From UBA947 sp031550975 (GTDB lineage Bacteria > Cyanobacteriota > Vampirovibrionia > Gastranaerophilales > Gastranaerophilaceae): 64,000 nucleotides of DNA. Under the pieces are notes generated by a model, which saw only the letters and a list, made by a program, of their open reading frames with translations, did no database searches and was not told the DNA's origin. This document shows positions 1-8,669 of the stretch, in pieces (the stretch's first letter is position 1; every line of letters starts with the position of its first letter). The stretch spans positions 38,659 through 102,658 of the forward strand of contig JAVBOC010000009.1 of the NCBI GenBank assembly GCA_031550975.1, written 5' to 3'. The position numbers and the translations under genes were made by a program.

Positions 1-36
1 CAATGGGTCAAAACGAAAAATGGATGGTAGATTAAT

Positions 37-2376
37 ATGGTAGATTTAATTCAAAATCGAATATTAAACAACCCGTCCGGCGGCAGCCAGACAGCTTTTT
101 GCGTCGCACAAAGAGGCAAGTGCCCGGATTTTGACATTGAACATGAACTGCGAACAAGAAGGTTAATGAAGCCGACCAGAGGCAAAGGCAAACTTGTTGA
201 GAGCAGCGTTTCAAACATCCCGTCTGATATTTATTACAACACTAAATATATGACAAAATCCTTAAGACGCGCGCTTAAGGGTCGCGCAAACGACCACGAA
301 CTTGGCAAGATTAACGACTTTGGGATGTATCTTGGCGGTCTCGGGATTGCAAGCTTCCTAGCGACCAAAAGAACAACGCCTCTAACAAAAGGTATGGAAT
401 TTGTCGGTCCTGCAGTGTTTTTTGCGACGATGGCGCTTTGGCCAAAAGTGGCAATCCATCTGCCTACAAAACTCATCCACGGCGTTAATACCGGTCAGCA
501 ATACCAGGATAGTTTCAACCGCAGAAAACCGTTCTATCAGGATCCACAGTTCCTTCCTTGGGATTTGTATACTGATGAGCAGATAAATAAAATCGGCGAT
601 AGACTCGGGGTGCCAAAAGATATCCCGAACAGACGCGATTTCACACAAGAAAAAATGAAAAAAATTGCGGTTCAAAATAACACCTTGTGGATGTTGTCAG
701 CAGGTTTTGCAACCCCTGTAATGACTGCGCTAATCTGCAACAAAATTGAGCCGTACTTGTTAAAGCTCACCGATAAGATGCAGCGCGACAAAGCGGACAA
801 ACTGCTCAAAAACCTCGATTCGGAAGCGCAAAAAGTACGCGGAGATTCGTTGGTTAAAAACGTTGAAAAACTTATAGCCAACTCCGAAGGCGGTCTTGTT
901 CAGTTGAAAAAAATCATCGGGACTTTTACATCAGATGTTGACCCGATAATTGCGCGCGACTTGACCACTGATCTGCAAACCATGTTCAACAGCAATGAAT
1001 TTGTTATGAATCGTCAGACCGCAAAACAGATCTCGGCCAACATTAAAAATGCACTTGGGGAAGAATACGCAGCAGTCTTACCTGATGAAAAAAGTATACA
1101 GAAACTTTTTGAAGAACATTTGTCATTCCAAGCAGACACAATTCGCGAAACAATTTACAGCGACATTGATTCACGAGTTGCGGCATACAACAAAGCGAAC
1201 CCGGAAAAAGCGATTAACCACAGTGTTTCACAAAAAATACGTCAGATTGCAGGCAAAGACAGCGGCAGCATTATTGACGACGCACTGTTAGAATTCCGCT
1301 CAGTAAGACTCGACGCAAGCAAAAAGGAAACTTTAACAAAACTTGCTTCTACATTAACCGACCTCAATGCAAAAAGCGTTGTCTTGAACAAATATACTTT
1401 AATGAAAACCGGAAATATTCAAGAAAGCGCACAGGCAAATTTCTGGAACCAAATGGCGCCTGATCTGATTAAAGGTCTTAAAATCAAAGGCAAAGACATT
1501 GAATACTTTACTGATGAAACACTTCGGATAAAACTCAACAAACTCGTATCAGATGACGAAGCATACACAAAATTGTTCAATAAAATTGTAAAGCAAATTA
1601 AACTTCTTGATGAAAAATTAGGCAACACAAAAGAATACACCGACCTTGTTAATAAAGTTTATGACGATGCCGGCATAATCATCAGGGAACTTGGGTTCAC
1701 AAACGCCGCAAGATCTATTTTCGGCATTGATGAAAAATATGCTCCGGGCAATTTAAATGGATTCCCTGAAAAGGTAAATAATCCGCTCGGCTCTGCTAAA
1801 TTTGCAATGACTGAACTTCCAAAAGAAAAAGTTGATTCGGTTAGAAATATTCTCTACAGATGGCTCAACACTCTTGATTTATTCAAGCGTCAAACAGGCT
1901 TGCCGGAAGACGAGATTGTCAAACTAAGCAGACAGTTCATGCTGACAGGCGAGCCGTCTGACCACGCTGTTAAATTACACATCCGCAAACCTGAGCAGTA
2001 CAAAGCTGTTATGAGAATGATGTATGGCGAAGATATCGCGCCATTGAGCCGCGAATTGCTTGGAAAAGAAGGACTTGAAGGTCTACGCAAAAACCGTTCT
2101 GACATTATTACTTTCATCGGCAACCAGGAATATTTTGTAAGACCAGAGCATAATTTGGGTCCGAAAGATATCATGCCTGATTCGAAAATATATTTCTTAA
2201 ACGGACTTGCGCCAAATGAATTTGCAAAAAAAGAAGTTAACAAATTGCGCAATAGCAAAAAATGGTTTAAAATATTTGCGCGTGCCGGTGCAATAATATT
2301 TGCGGCAACTGTAGTCGCACAATTCTTCTTTGGGCAAATGAAAAAACCTCAAAAGGCGGTGTCAGATGATAAATAG
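37..2376 (+). CDS. Large orphan protein with membrane segments, unknown function
   Basis: A 779-residue protein I do not recognise. The N-terminal ~90 residues are basic and look disordered. Hydrophobic stretches lie at about residues 96-110, 121-140 and 216-235, followed by a long charged, mostly helical region of about 500 residues, then a single hydrophobic C-terminal segment at about 749-767 with a short basic tail. This suggests a membrane-tethered protein with a large soluble domain. No catalytic motif was seen. The residues near 18-27 (TAFCVAQRGK) loosely resemble the short N-terminal motif of other orphan proteins here. The downstream GH13 gene overlaps it by 11 bp, so the two are probably co-expressed. 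A weak GGATGG precedes the ATG. Confidence 0.8.
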   Translation: MVDLIQNRILNNPSGGSQTAFCVAQRGKCPDFDIEHELRTRRLMKPTRGKGKLVESSVSNIPSDIYYNTKYMTKSLRRALKGRANDHELGKINDFGMYLGGLGIASFLATKRTTPLTKGMEFVGPAVFFATMALWPKVAIHLPTKLIHGVNTGQQYQDSFNRRKPFYQDPQFLPWDLYTDEQINKIGDRLGVPKDIPNRRDFTQEKMKKIAVQNNTLWMLSAGFATPVMTALICNKIEPYLLKLTDKMQRDKADKLLKNLDSEAQKVRGDSLVKNVEKLIANSEGGLVQLKKIIGTFTSDVDPIIARDLTTDLQTMFNSNEFVMNRQTAKQISANIKNALGEEYAAVLPDEKSIQKLFEEHLSFQADTIRETIYSDIDSRVAAYNKANPEKAINHSVSQKIRQIAGKDSGSIIDDALLEFRSVRLDASKKETLTKLASTLTDLNAKSVVLNKYTLMKTGNIQESAQANFWNQMAPDLIKGLKIKGKDIEYFTDETLRIKLNKLVSDDEAYTKLFNKIVKQIKLLDEKLGNTKEYTDLVNKVYDDAGIIIRELGFTNAARSIFGIDEKYAPGNLNGFPEKVNNPLGSAKFAMTELPKEKVDSVRNILYRWLNTLDLFKRQTGLPEDEIVKLSRQFMLTGEPSDHAVKLHIRKPEQYKAVMRMMYGEDIAPLSRELLGKEGLEGLRKNRSDIITFIGNQEYFVRPEHNLGPKDIMPDSKIYFLNGLAPNEFAKKEVNKLRNSKKWFKIFARAGAIIFAATVVAQFFFGQMKKPQKAVSDDK

Positions 2377-4093
2377 GATTTCAATAAATTATAATATTCC
2401 AAGAAATATTTCATTTGCTTCTCAGCCGATTGGGGACGCCAAGGCTGAAAGTTCAAATATTGCAACGTCTTCTGAAAAAGGTAAGCTGACTAAGCCTGAT
2501 GTTATGTGGTTCTACCCGCCTGCTGATTATAAGATGCCGACTGTAAGTTCACTCTCTTATAATAATGACTTGCACACACTATTTGCTCAGGGCAGATCAA
2601 AGATTTTGGCAATAATCCCTAGAACTTTCACCGCTGAGGATACCAACGGCAACGGTTATATCGACGGTGATGAGAAACCGGGCACCTTCCTTAAAGCAAT
2701 TGAAAGGCTTGATGAAGTAAAAGCTGATGGTTTTAACACACTCCACATCCTTCCGATTCACCCGCCGGGAAAAGTCAAAGCCATGGGAACAGCAGGTTCA
2801 TTATATTCACCGGCAAACTTTACAGAAATCGATCCTGTATTGATAGACAAAAACGACCCTCGCACACCGGACGAACAGTTTAAAGCGTTCATCGATGAGT
2901 GCCATGACCGCGGGATAAAGGTTATGCTTGATCTTCCAAGCTGCGCTTCTTATGATATGTTCCTGCGTGAACCTCAATTAATGGCGCACGAACGCGACGG
3001 TTTGGCAAAAACTCCGCAAGGCTGGAATGATATAAGAATGTTCCAACCTTGGGAAGATGAAGGTCAGAGAAAGCTCAACCCTGCCCTTCTTGAACTGCAC
3101 AAAAAATATGTTGACTGGTGCATCGATTTAGGCGTAGACGGCATCCGTGCAGACGTAGCCAGAGCAAAACCTACTGAGTTCTGGGACATAATAATCCCAT
3201 ATTCTCGCTTAAGAGACCCTCAATTCGCATGGTTGGCTGAAACCTACACTTATGAAGACGCTTCCCCACAGCCAAACATGCCTCACGACAGGCCAAAAGA
3301 TAGTTTACGCGTGGGCTATGATGCAGTCTACGGGCAATACCACATTTTCCACGAGTGGGGAAATGCCACAACATTCATCGATTATGTAAAAGAACAAATC
3401 GAAATGGCACACGACTTACCTGCGGGCAAAACTTTGATCGGCTCATTTGCCACTCATGATGACCTTTCACCGATGTATCACGGTGGCGCAGATTACTGCA
3501 ACCTCACAACCGGCTTGCAAGTAACCCTCCCGATGCTCAACCCGTATTTTGTAGACGGCTATCAAAGCGGCGACGATTATACATATTCATACGCAGAAAA
3601 ACTCAATCCTGTAACTGACACCGACAACCACGAAATGACAGTTCACCACGGCAAATTAGACATCTTTAACCTCTCTCGCAAACCGGGCGGTAAACACCCT
3701 GAAATCGGCAATTTCATGAGAAGCGCGTTTGAATTCAAAGACAAATATGCTGACATAGTTAACAAAGGAAGCTTCATTGAATTGGACAAAACAGGGGACG
3801 ACACCGACCAAATCATCACTTATGCCAGACACCTAAACGGCAAAACCTTGCTGGTCATAGCAAACAAAAACATTAACCGAGCAACCTCTTGCGCCATAAG
3901 CGTTCCAACCTTGCATTCTGACCAGAAATTAAAAAACCTCCTGCCATCTTATGGCGAAAAAAGTATGTTTAAGACCGATAACAACACTATTCGGGTAAAA
4001 ATAGCTCCTGCACGGATTCACGTGTTCGAAATCGACACGCCGAAACTGGAACAATACATTCAACCAAATAAAATACACGCAATAAATAATTAG
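2366..4093 (+). CDS. GH13 alpha-amylase-family protein with an EF-hand-like calcium loop
   Basis: A 575-residue member of the GH13 (alpha-amylase) superfamily. The nucleophile region is GVDGIRADVA (D263) and the acid/base region AWLAET (E292). The fourth region reads ATHDD (D365/D366) in place of the usual NHD, and region I (MLDLPSCASYD) lacks the usual DxxxNH ending, so the substrate cannot be predicted. Between the first barrel strand and the next helix, residues 92-103 read DTNGNGYIDGDE, an exact EF-hand/dockerin-type calcium loop. No signal peptide is present; the N-terminus has RNISFASQP. AAGG lies 9 nt before the ATG, and the gene overlaps the end of the upstream gene by 11 bp. Likely a cytoplasmic alpha-glucan-acting enzyme; glucanotransferase is equally possible. 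Confidence 0.82.
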   Translation: MINRISINYNIPRNISFASQPIGDAKAESSNIATSSEKGKLTKPDVMWFYPPADYKMPTVSSLSYNNDLHTLFAQGRSKILAIIPRTFTAEDTNGNGYIDGDEKPGTFLKAIERLDEVKADGFNTLHILPIHPPGKVKAMGTAGSLYSPANFTEIDPVLIDKNDPRTPDEQFKAFIDECHDRGIKVMLDLPSCASYDMFLREPQLMAHERDGLAKTPQGWNDIRMFQPWEDEGQRKLNPALLELHKKYVDWCIDLGVDGIRADVARAKPTEFWDIIIPYSRLRDPQFAWLAETYTYEDASPQPNMPHDRPKDSLRVGYDAVYGQYHIFHEWGNATTFIDYVKEQIEMAHDLPAGKTLIGSFATHDDLSPMYHGGADYCNLTTGLQVTLPMLNPYFVDGYQSGDDYTYSYAEKLNPVTDTDNHEMTVHHGKLDIFNLSRKPGGKHPEIGNFMRSAFEFKDKYADIVNKGSFIELDKTGDDTDQIITYARHLNGKTLLVIANKNINRATSCAISVPTLHSDQKLKNLLPSYGEKSMFKTDNNTIRVKIAPARIHVFEIDTPKLEQYIQPNKIHAINN

Positions 4094-4112
4094 GCACACA
4101 TTAAATAAACAG

Positions 4113-4150
4113 GTGCAGCGGGCGTTTCCCACTGCACTTTTCTTTTTTTC
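4113..4150 (+). terminator. Rho-independent terminator after the GH13 gene
   Basis: Inverted repeat GTGCAG-c-GGG / CCC-a-CTGCAC (4113-4137) with a short loop, followed by an interrupted T-run. It lies 20 bp after the GH13 stop codon and before panD, so panD needs its own promoter. Confidence 0.8.
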
Positions 4151-4160
4151 TTGTTTATTT

Positions 4161-4172
4161 TAAAATACAAAT
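4161..4172 (+). promoter_or_regulatory. Candidate -10 box giving a leaderless panD transcript
   Basis: TAAAAT at 4161-4166 ends exactly 6 nt before the panD ATG at 4173, and no Shine-Dalgarno sequence is visible. This is the spacing seen at recN, 37097, 40140 and 56170. No convincing -35 box or TG extension is present, so this is one of the weaker members of the set. Confidence 0.4.
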
Positions 4173-4523
4173 ATGCTATTGGAATTCATTTACTCAAAAA
4201 TACACAGAGCAACCGTAACCGACGCAAACTTAAACTACGTCGGCTCGATTACCATTGACGAAGATTTGCTCACCGCTTCAAAAATCAGAGAATGGCAAAA
4301 AGTTGATGTTTTAAACATCAACAATGGTGAAAGATTTCAAACCTATGTTATTAAAGGCAAATCGGGTTCTGGTGATATTTGCGTAAACGGTGCTGCTGCC
4401 AGAAAAGTTCACCCTGGGGATAAAGTTATTATTGTAGCTTACGCGCACCTAAACGAAGACGAGGCTAAAGACCACGCTCCTGTTGTTGTTCAGGTTAACG
4501 AAAAAAACCAAATTGTAGAATAG
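4173..4523 (+). CDS. panD: Aspartate 1-decarboxylase (pyruvoyl enzyme precursor)
   Basis: Converts L-aspartate to beta-alanine for pantothenate and CoA synthesis. The 116-residue length is normal for the family. The proenzyme self-cleaves at Gly24-Ser25 (motif YVGSIT), turning Ser25 into the pyruvoyl group; the flanking SKIHRATVTDANLNYVGS block is typical. The C-terminal GAAARKVHPGDKVIIVAYA segment is also characteristic. It is monocistronic: a terminator lies upstream and a repeat element downstream. No SD precedes the ATG, and a TAAAAT box sits 6 nt away. Confidence 0.95.
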   Translation: MLLEFIYSKIHRATVTDANLNYVGSITIDEDLLTASKIREWQKVDVLNINNGERFQTYVIKGKSGSGDICVNGAAARKVHPGDKVIIVAYAHLNEDEAKDHAPVVVQVNEKNQIVE

Positions 4524-4532
4524 TTATGTTTC

Positions 4533-4622
4533 CGTCATGTTGAGATGTGTCAACACCGAAACATCTCAAAACCGGACAATCTTCGCATACATTGAGATTC
4601 TTCGCTTTGCTCAGAATGACGA
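4533..4622. repeat. Dispersed intergenic repeat, family A
   Basis: Begins GTCATGTTGAG and ends TTTGCTCAGAATGACGA, with internal AACATCTCAA and GAGATTCTTCG. Closely related copies lie at 31467-31558 and 51122-51244, and a partly inverted, mixed copy at 29446-29570. It fills the gap between panD and the convergent yajQ gene. The ends are short inverted repeats (GTCAT/ATGAC). Confidence 0.75.
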
Positions 4623-4634
4623 CAAGGGTTATTT

Positions 4635-5135
4635 TTATCTATAATTAGTAAACTGCAACGGATAATCGTATTTTTCTTCGTTTTCACGAAGCAGTTTAAT
4701 CACCGCTTGCAAGTCATCTCTGTCTTTACCCGAAACTCGAACCTGATCACCCTGAATTGAAGACTGGACCTTAATCTTTGAGTCTTTAATGTCTGAGACA
4801 ACTTTCTTAGCAAGCTCTTGAGTCAGCCCTTTTTTTAATTTATAAACCTGTCTGATATTGCCGCCTAGCGCATGCTCAGGGGTTTGCGGGTCAAGAAGAC
4901 GTATGCTGAGGTTACGTTTGACAAGTTTTGATTGCAGAATATCCAAAATATTGCGCAATTTCATATCGTCAGAAGTCGTTATAGTAATAGCTTTATCAGC
5001 TTCAAGTTCAATATCTGAACCGGAGTCCTTCAAATCAAAACGCGCTGAAATATCACGTTTTACCTGATCAACTGCGTTAACCAACTCTTGTTTGTCGAAT
5101 TCCGACACCACGTCAAAACTGCAATCTTTTGCCAT
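4635..5135 (-). CDS. yajQ: YajQ-family nucleotide-binding protein
   Basis: A 166-residue protein with the YajQ/UPF0234 signature: N-terminal CSFDVVSEFD, central DLKDSGSDIELE and the diagnostic C-terminal PLQFTNYR. Family members have two ferredoxin-like halves and bind nucleotides; some proteobacterial members bind cyclic di-GMP, which cannot be assumed here. GGAGG stands upstream of the ATG. It follows trxB on the same strand but is separated by an 85-bp gap containing a simple repeat, so co-transcription is uncertain. Confidence 0.9.
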   Translation of the reverse strand: MAKDCSFDVVSEFDKQELVNAVDQVKRDISARFDLKDSGSDIELEADKAITITTSDDMKLRNILDILQSKLVKRNLSIRLLDPQTPEHALGGNIRQVYKLKKGLTQELAKKVVSDIKDSKIKVQSSIQGDQVRVSGKDRDDLQAVIKLLRENEEKYDYPLQFTNYR

Positions 5136-5156
5136 ATCAAGCCTCCAATTTTATAT

Positions 5157-5217
5157 ATTGTGTGAGCGAAGCGAACTTAATGAACTATTCACCACTCACG
5201 ATTCACTACTCACTATT
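5157..5217. repeat. Degenerate short tandem repeat (ATTCACTACTCAC type)
   Basis: A GTGTGAGCGAAGCGAAC element, then imperfect iterations of about 10 bp built on TATTCAC/ACTCAC, between trxB and yajQ. A similar GTGTGAGCGCAGC element occurs at about 47611-47626, just beyond the uvrB 3' end. No coding sense. Confidence 0.5.
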
Positions 5218-5220
5218 TAA

Positions 5221-6165
5221 TTATACAGCTTGTGGGACGTCGTGTAAAGTCTCAAGATATTTAACCGCATAAACCGCACCGACAGCACCGTCAGCAGTCG
5301 CTGTAATAACCTGACGTAACGGAGTTGTTCTAACGTCACCTACAGCAAATACACCTGCAACAGAGGTTTGCATAGTTTGGTCTGTTACAATAAACCCTGC
5401 AGCATCTTGTTCCAATTGACCGTTTATATTATCAACATTCGGATCAAAACCAATGTATGGGAAAACGCCGTTAACTTCTAATTTTGTAACTTCGTTAGTC
5501 TTAACATCTTCTAAAACAAGCGTATGAACTAAATCGTCGCCTAAGACTTCTTTCGGAATAGCGTTCCAAATAAATTCAACTTTATCGTTTTTGAAAGCAC
5601 GCTCTTGAACGATTTTGTCCGCACGTAACTCGTCACGTCTATGTACGATATAGACTTTGCTCGCGAATTTTGTCAAATAAACCGCTTCTTCAACCGCCGC
5701 GTTACCGCCGCCAATAACGGCAACAACTTTGTCTTTATAAAACGCACCATCACAAACCGCACAATAGCTCACACCGCGGCCGGTAAATTCCTTTTCCCCA
5801 GGGACGCCAAGTTTCTTGGCCTGTGCACCGGTTGCGATAATAATTGTTTTCGCTTCAAATTTTGCTTCTTTAGTAATAATTACTTTTGGAGTTGAAACCA
5901 AGTCGATTTTTTCAATCTCTTGCATTGGGAATTTTTGAACGCCAAATTTGTCGGCGTGTTCTTCAAATTTTTCCATCAAGCCAAACGCATCGCTTTGAAG
6001 GTAGCCCGGATAGTTTTCCAATTCCAAATAGTTTGAAGGTTGACCACCTAACATGCTAATATCAACAATCGCAGTCGAAACCGCGCCTCTTGCCGCATAA
6101 ATCGCTGCTGACATACCTGCAGGTCCGCCGCCTAAAATTATCGTATCAAAACTATATTCTTTCAT
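5221..6165 (-). CDS. trxB: Thioredoxin-disulfide reductase
   Basis: NADPH-dependent flavoenzyme that reduces thioredoxin. The 314-residue length is normal. The FAD-binding GGGPAGMSAAIYAARG is at residues 12-27, the redox-active CAVC at 135-138, the NADPH-binding GGGNAAVEEA at about 152-161, and the C-terminal FAD contact GDVRTTPLRQV is present. The start lies 7 bp after the stop of a secreted-protein gene on the same strand, so the two likely form an operon. No thioredoxin gene is adjacent. Confidence 0.96.
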   Translation of the reverse strand: MKEYSFDTIILGGGPAGMSAAIYAARGAVSTAIVDISMLGGQPSNYLELENYPGYLQSDAFGLMEKFEEHADKFGVQKFPMQEIEKIDLVSTPKVIITKEAKFEAKTIIIATGAQAKKLGVPGEKEFTGRGVSYCAVCDGAFYKDKVVAVIGGGNAAVEEAVYLTKFASKVYIVHRRDELRADKIVQERAFKNDKVEFIWNAIPKEVLGDDLVHTLVLEDVKTNEVTKLEVNGVFPYIGFDPNVDNINGQLEQDAAGFIVTDQTMQTSVAGVFAVGDVRTTPLRQVITATADGAVGAVYAVKYLETLHDVPQAV

Positions 6166-6172
6166 CCTATCC

Positions 6173-6718
6173 TCACTTCCCTATAATACTCATACCAGAA
6201 ATCTTGTCTCCGCGCAAGTCATAACGCGCTGTTTCTGTCTTAATCACTTTACCGTCAACAATTGTGTCTAATTTTAATGTGTTATATCCGGTAAAATCAT
6301 CCCCATTAATCGTAATTTCGACCGTATCCGTCAACTTTTTGCCGTCAAAATCCCCTATTTTAGAAAAACGTATCGACATCCCGTTTACATAATGAACAGT
6401 TATGGAAGCATTTGCTCCCGTAAAAGGGTTGTTAAGGTTTATGACGTCACCGGTACGTGATAAGTTCCACAAATCTGTACTTTTTTCACGAAAAAGAGCC
6501 GGACTTGAAGTTTCCTGCAAACGCGATGAAACGCGCCAACTGCCATAAAAAGAGTTTGGCACCTGGTCAACAACGGAGATTCCGGTCTTTAAAGTAAACG
6601 TTCCACTATTCACGTCATCAGCATAAACCGCATCTGTGCAAACTACCATTGCGCAAATGACTACCTGTAAGGCTATTATAAAAAGTTTTTTAATTTGAAT
6701 GCATATAAAATTCTTCAT
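6173..6718 (-). CDS. Exported protein of unknown function, upstream of trxB
   Basis: A 181-residue protein with a signal peptide: MKNFICIQIKKLF, a hydrophobic core to about residue 28, then a likely cleavage after VYA. The mature part is beta-rich with no recognised motif; it resembles small periplasmic barrel or lipocalin-like proteins in composition only. It lies 7 bp upstream of trxB in a probable two-gene operon, which hints at an envelope redox or stress link but does not prove one. TATAAT (6726-6731) ends 7 nt before the ATG on this strand, so the transcript may be leaderless or nearly so. Confidence 0.75.
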   Translation of the reverse strand: MKNFICIQIKKLFIIALQVVICAMVVCTDAVYADDVNSGTFTLKTGISVVDQVPNSFYGSWRVSSRLQETSSPALFREKSTDLWNLSRTGDVINLNNPFTGANASITVHYVNGMSIRFSKIGDFDGKKLTDTVEITINGDDFTGYNTLKLDTIVDGKVIKTETARYDLRGDKISGMSIIGK

Positions 6719-6837
6719 ATATATAATTATATACTTAAATGTTACAAAAAGTACACATGGGCTTTAAAAAAAGTTTTAATGGTAATATATTATATAACAA
6801 TTATATCAGTGGTAAAATAAACTAAGGGGTAATAATT

Positions 6838-7074
6838 ATGGGTATAATGCCGGTAAGTTTAGCAACAAAAGCAAAAACATTATTAGCAGTTGGAGCTGTG
6901 GGAGCAACATCACTCGCGCATTCAGGATGTGTTATGGTACGCCATGGCAGACACACGCACATCGTGCCGGTGATACCGCCACCAGTCGTAGTTGTACCAG
7001 CTCCACCGCCGCCGGTTATCATATACCCTTATGTGCCATACTACCGACCTTATTACCATCATCATCACAGGTAA
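6838..7074 (+). CDS. Small putative lipoprotein with Pro-rich and His-rich tail
   Basis: 78 residues. The ATG at 6838 follows a strong AAGGGG ribosome-binding site. The N-terminal hydrophobic segment (about residues 14-27) ends in AHSGC, so Cys31 could be a lipobox cysteine, although His at -3 is unusual. The mature part has HGRHTHIVP, several Pro/Val blocks and a C-terminus rich in Tyr and His (YYRPYYHHHHR). This composition suggests a surface-exposed, metal-binding or wall-spanning peptide. No homologue is recalled. It is monocistronic with its own terminator. Confidence 0.7.
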   Translation: MGIMPVSLATKAKTLLAVGAVGATSLAHSGCVMVRHGRHTHIVPVIPPPVVVVPAPPPPVIIYPYVPYYRPYYHHHHR

Positions 7075-7099
7075 ACCGGCGCACAACATTATTAAACGC

Positions 7100-7146
7100 A
7101 AACAGCAAACTCACATAAAGAGTTTGCTGTTTAGCAATTTTATTTT
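7100..7146 (+). terminator. Strong hairpin terminator between the small lipoprotein gene and pgi
   Basis: A perfect 13-bp stem, AAACAGCAAACTC (7100-7112) with GAGTTTGCTGTTT (7120-7132), and a 7-nt loop, followed by a T-rich tract. It lies between convergent genes and may serve both. Confidence 0.85.
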
Positions 7147-7156
7147 TACTGCTATT

Positions 7157-8545
7157 TTATACTGCAGCGAGTTTTTCTTGAAGAGCTTGCGCTGATTCCT
7201 CGTAACCTGCGCGTCCCATAAGAGCATAAGTGTAGTTTTTCGCTTGCTCAACACCCGGTTGGTTGAAGGTATCAATGTTGTATAATTCGCCAGCGATTGC
7301 TGTTTGAACTTCCAACATATAAAGCAATTGACCAACGTAGTAGCCGTTAACTTTCGGCAATGTCATTGTAATTGTCGGTCTGTTGTAGTCTGAGAGCGCA
7401 ACTCTTGTTGAATCCGCTTCAGCATCCATTAGTTGGTTAATTGTTTTGCCGCCAAGGTATCCAATCCCTGTGTATTCAAAGATTTTTGGGATTTCTAAAG
7501 TCGTATCAAATTCACCGACACGGATAAAGTTAATAACTTTATCGTTAGGGCCTTCGTTGTAAAGTTGGATTTGTGAGTGCTGATCTGTCGCACCAAGAGC
7601 TTTTAACGGTGTAGGGCCGATGTTTACAGCCTCGCCGTTTTTGTTTTTGTCTTTACCTAAAGACTCTGCCCAAAGTTGAACATACCAGTCAGAAACAAAT
7701 TTCAATTTGCTTGAATAAGGCATCATAACAGATAAGTTTTTGCCTTTTTGCGTGTCAAACAGGTAGTGAATCAAAGCGTTTTGTGCAGCGATATTTTCTT
7801 TAATATCAGTATTTTTCAACGCTAAATCCATATCTTTAACACCGCTCATTAATTCATCGATATCGATGTTAACAAGCGCAAACGGCAACAAGCCAACCGC
7901 TGAGAACACCGAGAATCTTCCGCCAACATCATCCGGCACAACGAAAGTTTTGTAACCTTCTTGTTCTGCAATCTGGCGAAGGATGCCTGTTTTCTTATCA
8001 GTTGTTGCAACGATATTTTTTCTGTAATCATCGCCTAATTCTTTTTCCAAACGATCTTTAACAATCATAAACTGCGACATAGTTTCAGCGGTAGAACCTG
8101 ATTTTGTGATTACGTTCACAAGAGTTTTGCTCAAATCAAGTACGTCTAACATTCCGTTAATTGTATCAGGGTCGATGTTATCTAAGAAGAAAATTCTTGG
8201 AGCGCCATCTCTTTGTTCTGAAGTCAAAAGGTTCCAATAAGGTTTCAAGAGTGCTTCTGTAACAGCAATCCCGCCTAGCGCTGAACCGCCGATACCAAGG
8301 ATTAAAATGTTTTCAAATCTGCCTTTAACAAGTGAGGCGTATTCTTTAACATACCAGATAGTTTCTTCGTTATAGCCAAGGTTCATCCACTGAAGCCATT
8401 GTCCCGGTTTGTCTTTTTTCTTATTCAAGTCAGAAATAATTTCTGAGATACGACCGCCGTAGTTTGAAAATTCATTTTCAATATCCAGTCCGTGTTCTTT
8501 TCCGATTACATTCGCATCGGCATTCTTGTAATTCAACTTAATCAT
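7157..8545 (-). CDS. pgi: Glucose-6-phosphate isomerase
   Basis: Interconverts glucose-6-P and fructose-6-P in glycolysis and gluconeogenesis. At 462 residues it is of the shorter bacterial type. The sugar-phosphate-binding ITKSGSTAET, the Gly-rich GIGGSALGG, the family block GATDQHSQIQLYNEGP with the catalytic His, and the C-terminal QPGVEQAKNY containing the catalytic Lys are all present. It appears monocistronic, with an AGGAGAG about 40 nt upstream of the ATG and a leader between. Confidence 0.96.
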   Translation of the reverse strand: MIKLNYKNADANVIGKEHGLDIENEFSNYGGRISEIISDLNKKKDKPGQWLQWMNLGYNEETIWYVKEYASLVKGRFENILILGIGGSALGGIAVTEALLKPYWNLLTSEQRDGAPRIFFLDNIDPDTINGMLDVLDLSKTLVNVITKSGSTAETMSQFMIVKDRLEKELGDDYRKNIVATTDKKTGILRQIAEQEGYKTFVVPDDVGGRFSVFSAVGLLPFALVNIDIDELMSGVKDMDLALKNTDIKENIAAQNALIHYLFDTQKGKNLSVMMPYSSKLKFVSDWYVQLWAESLGKDKNKNGEAVNIGPTPLKALGATDQHSQIQLYNEGPNDKVINFIRVGEFDTTLEIPKIFEYTGIGYLGGKTINQLMDAEADSTRVALSDYNRPTITMTLPKVNGYYVGQLLYMLEVQTAIAGELYNIDTFNQPGVEQAKNYTYALMGRAGYEESAQALQEKLAAV

Positions 8546-8669
8546 AGTAAACCTTGAAACCTTTCTTAAAAACTAGTGCATCTCTCCTAAAACAATTGTA
8601 CATGCTCAATTCCTCGTTGCAATAGTGGAGCAGCGCAATGTTGCGTTATGTTGCACAAACTTTTTAAGC

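Noticed and set aside
6822..7022. Gly/Thr-rich minus-strand ORF opposite the small lipoprotein
   Set aside because: It is the complement of Pro/Val codons, and the plus frame has the SD and terminator.
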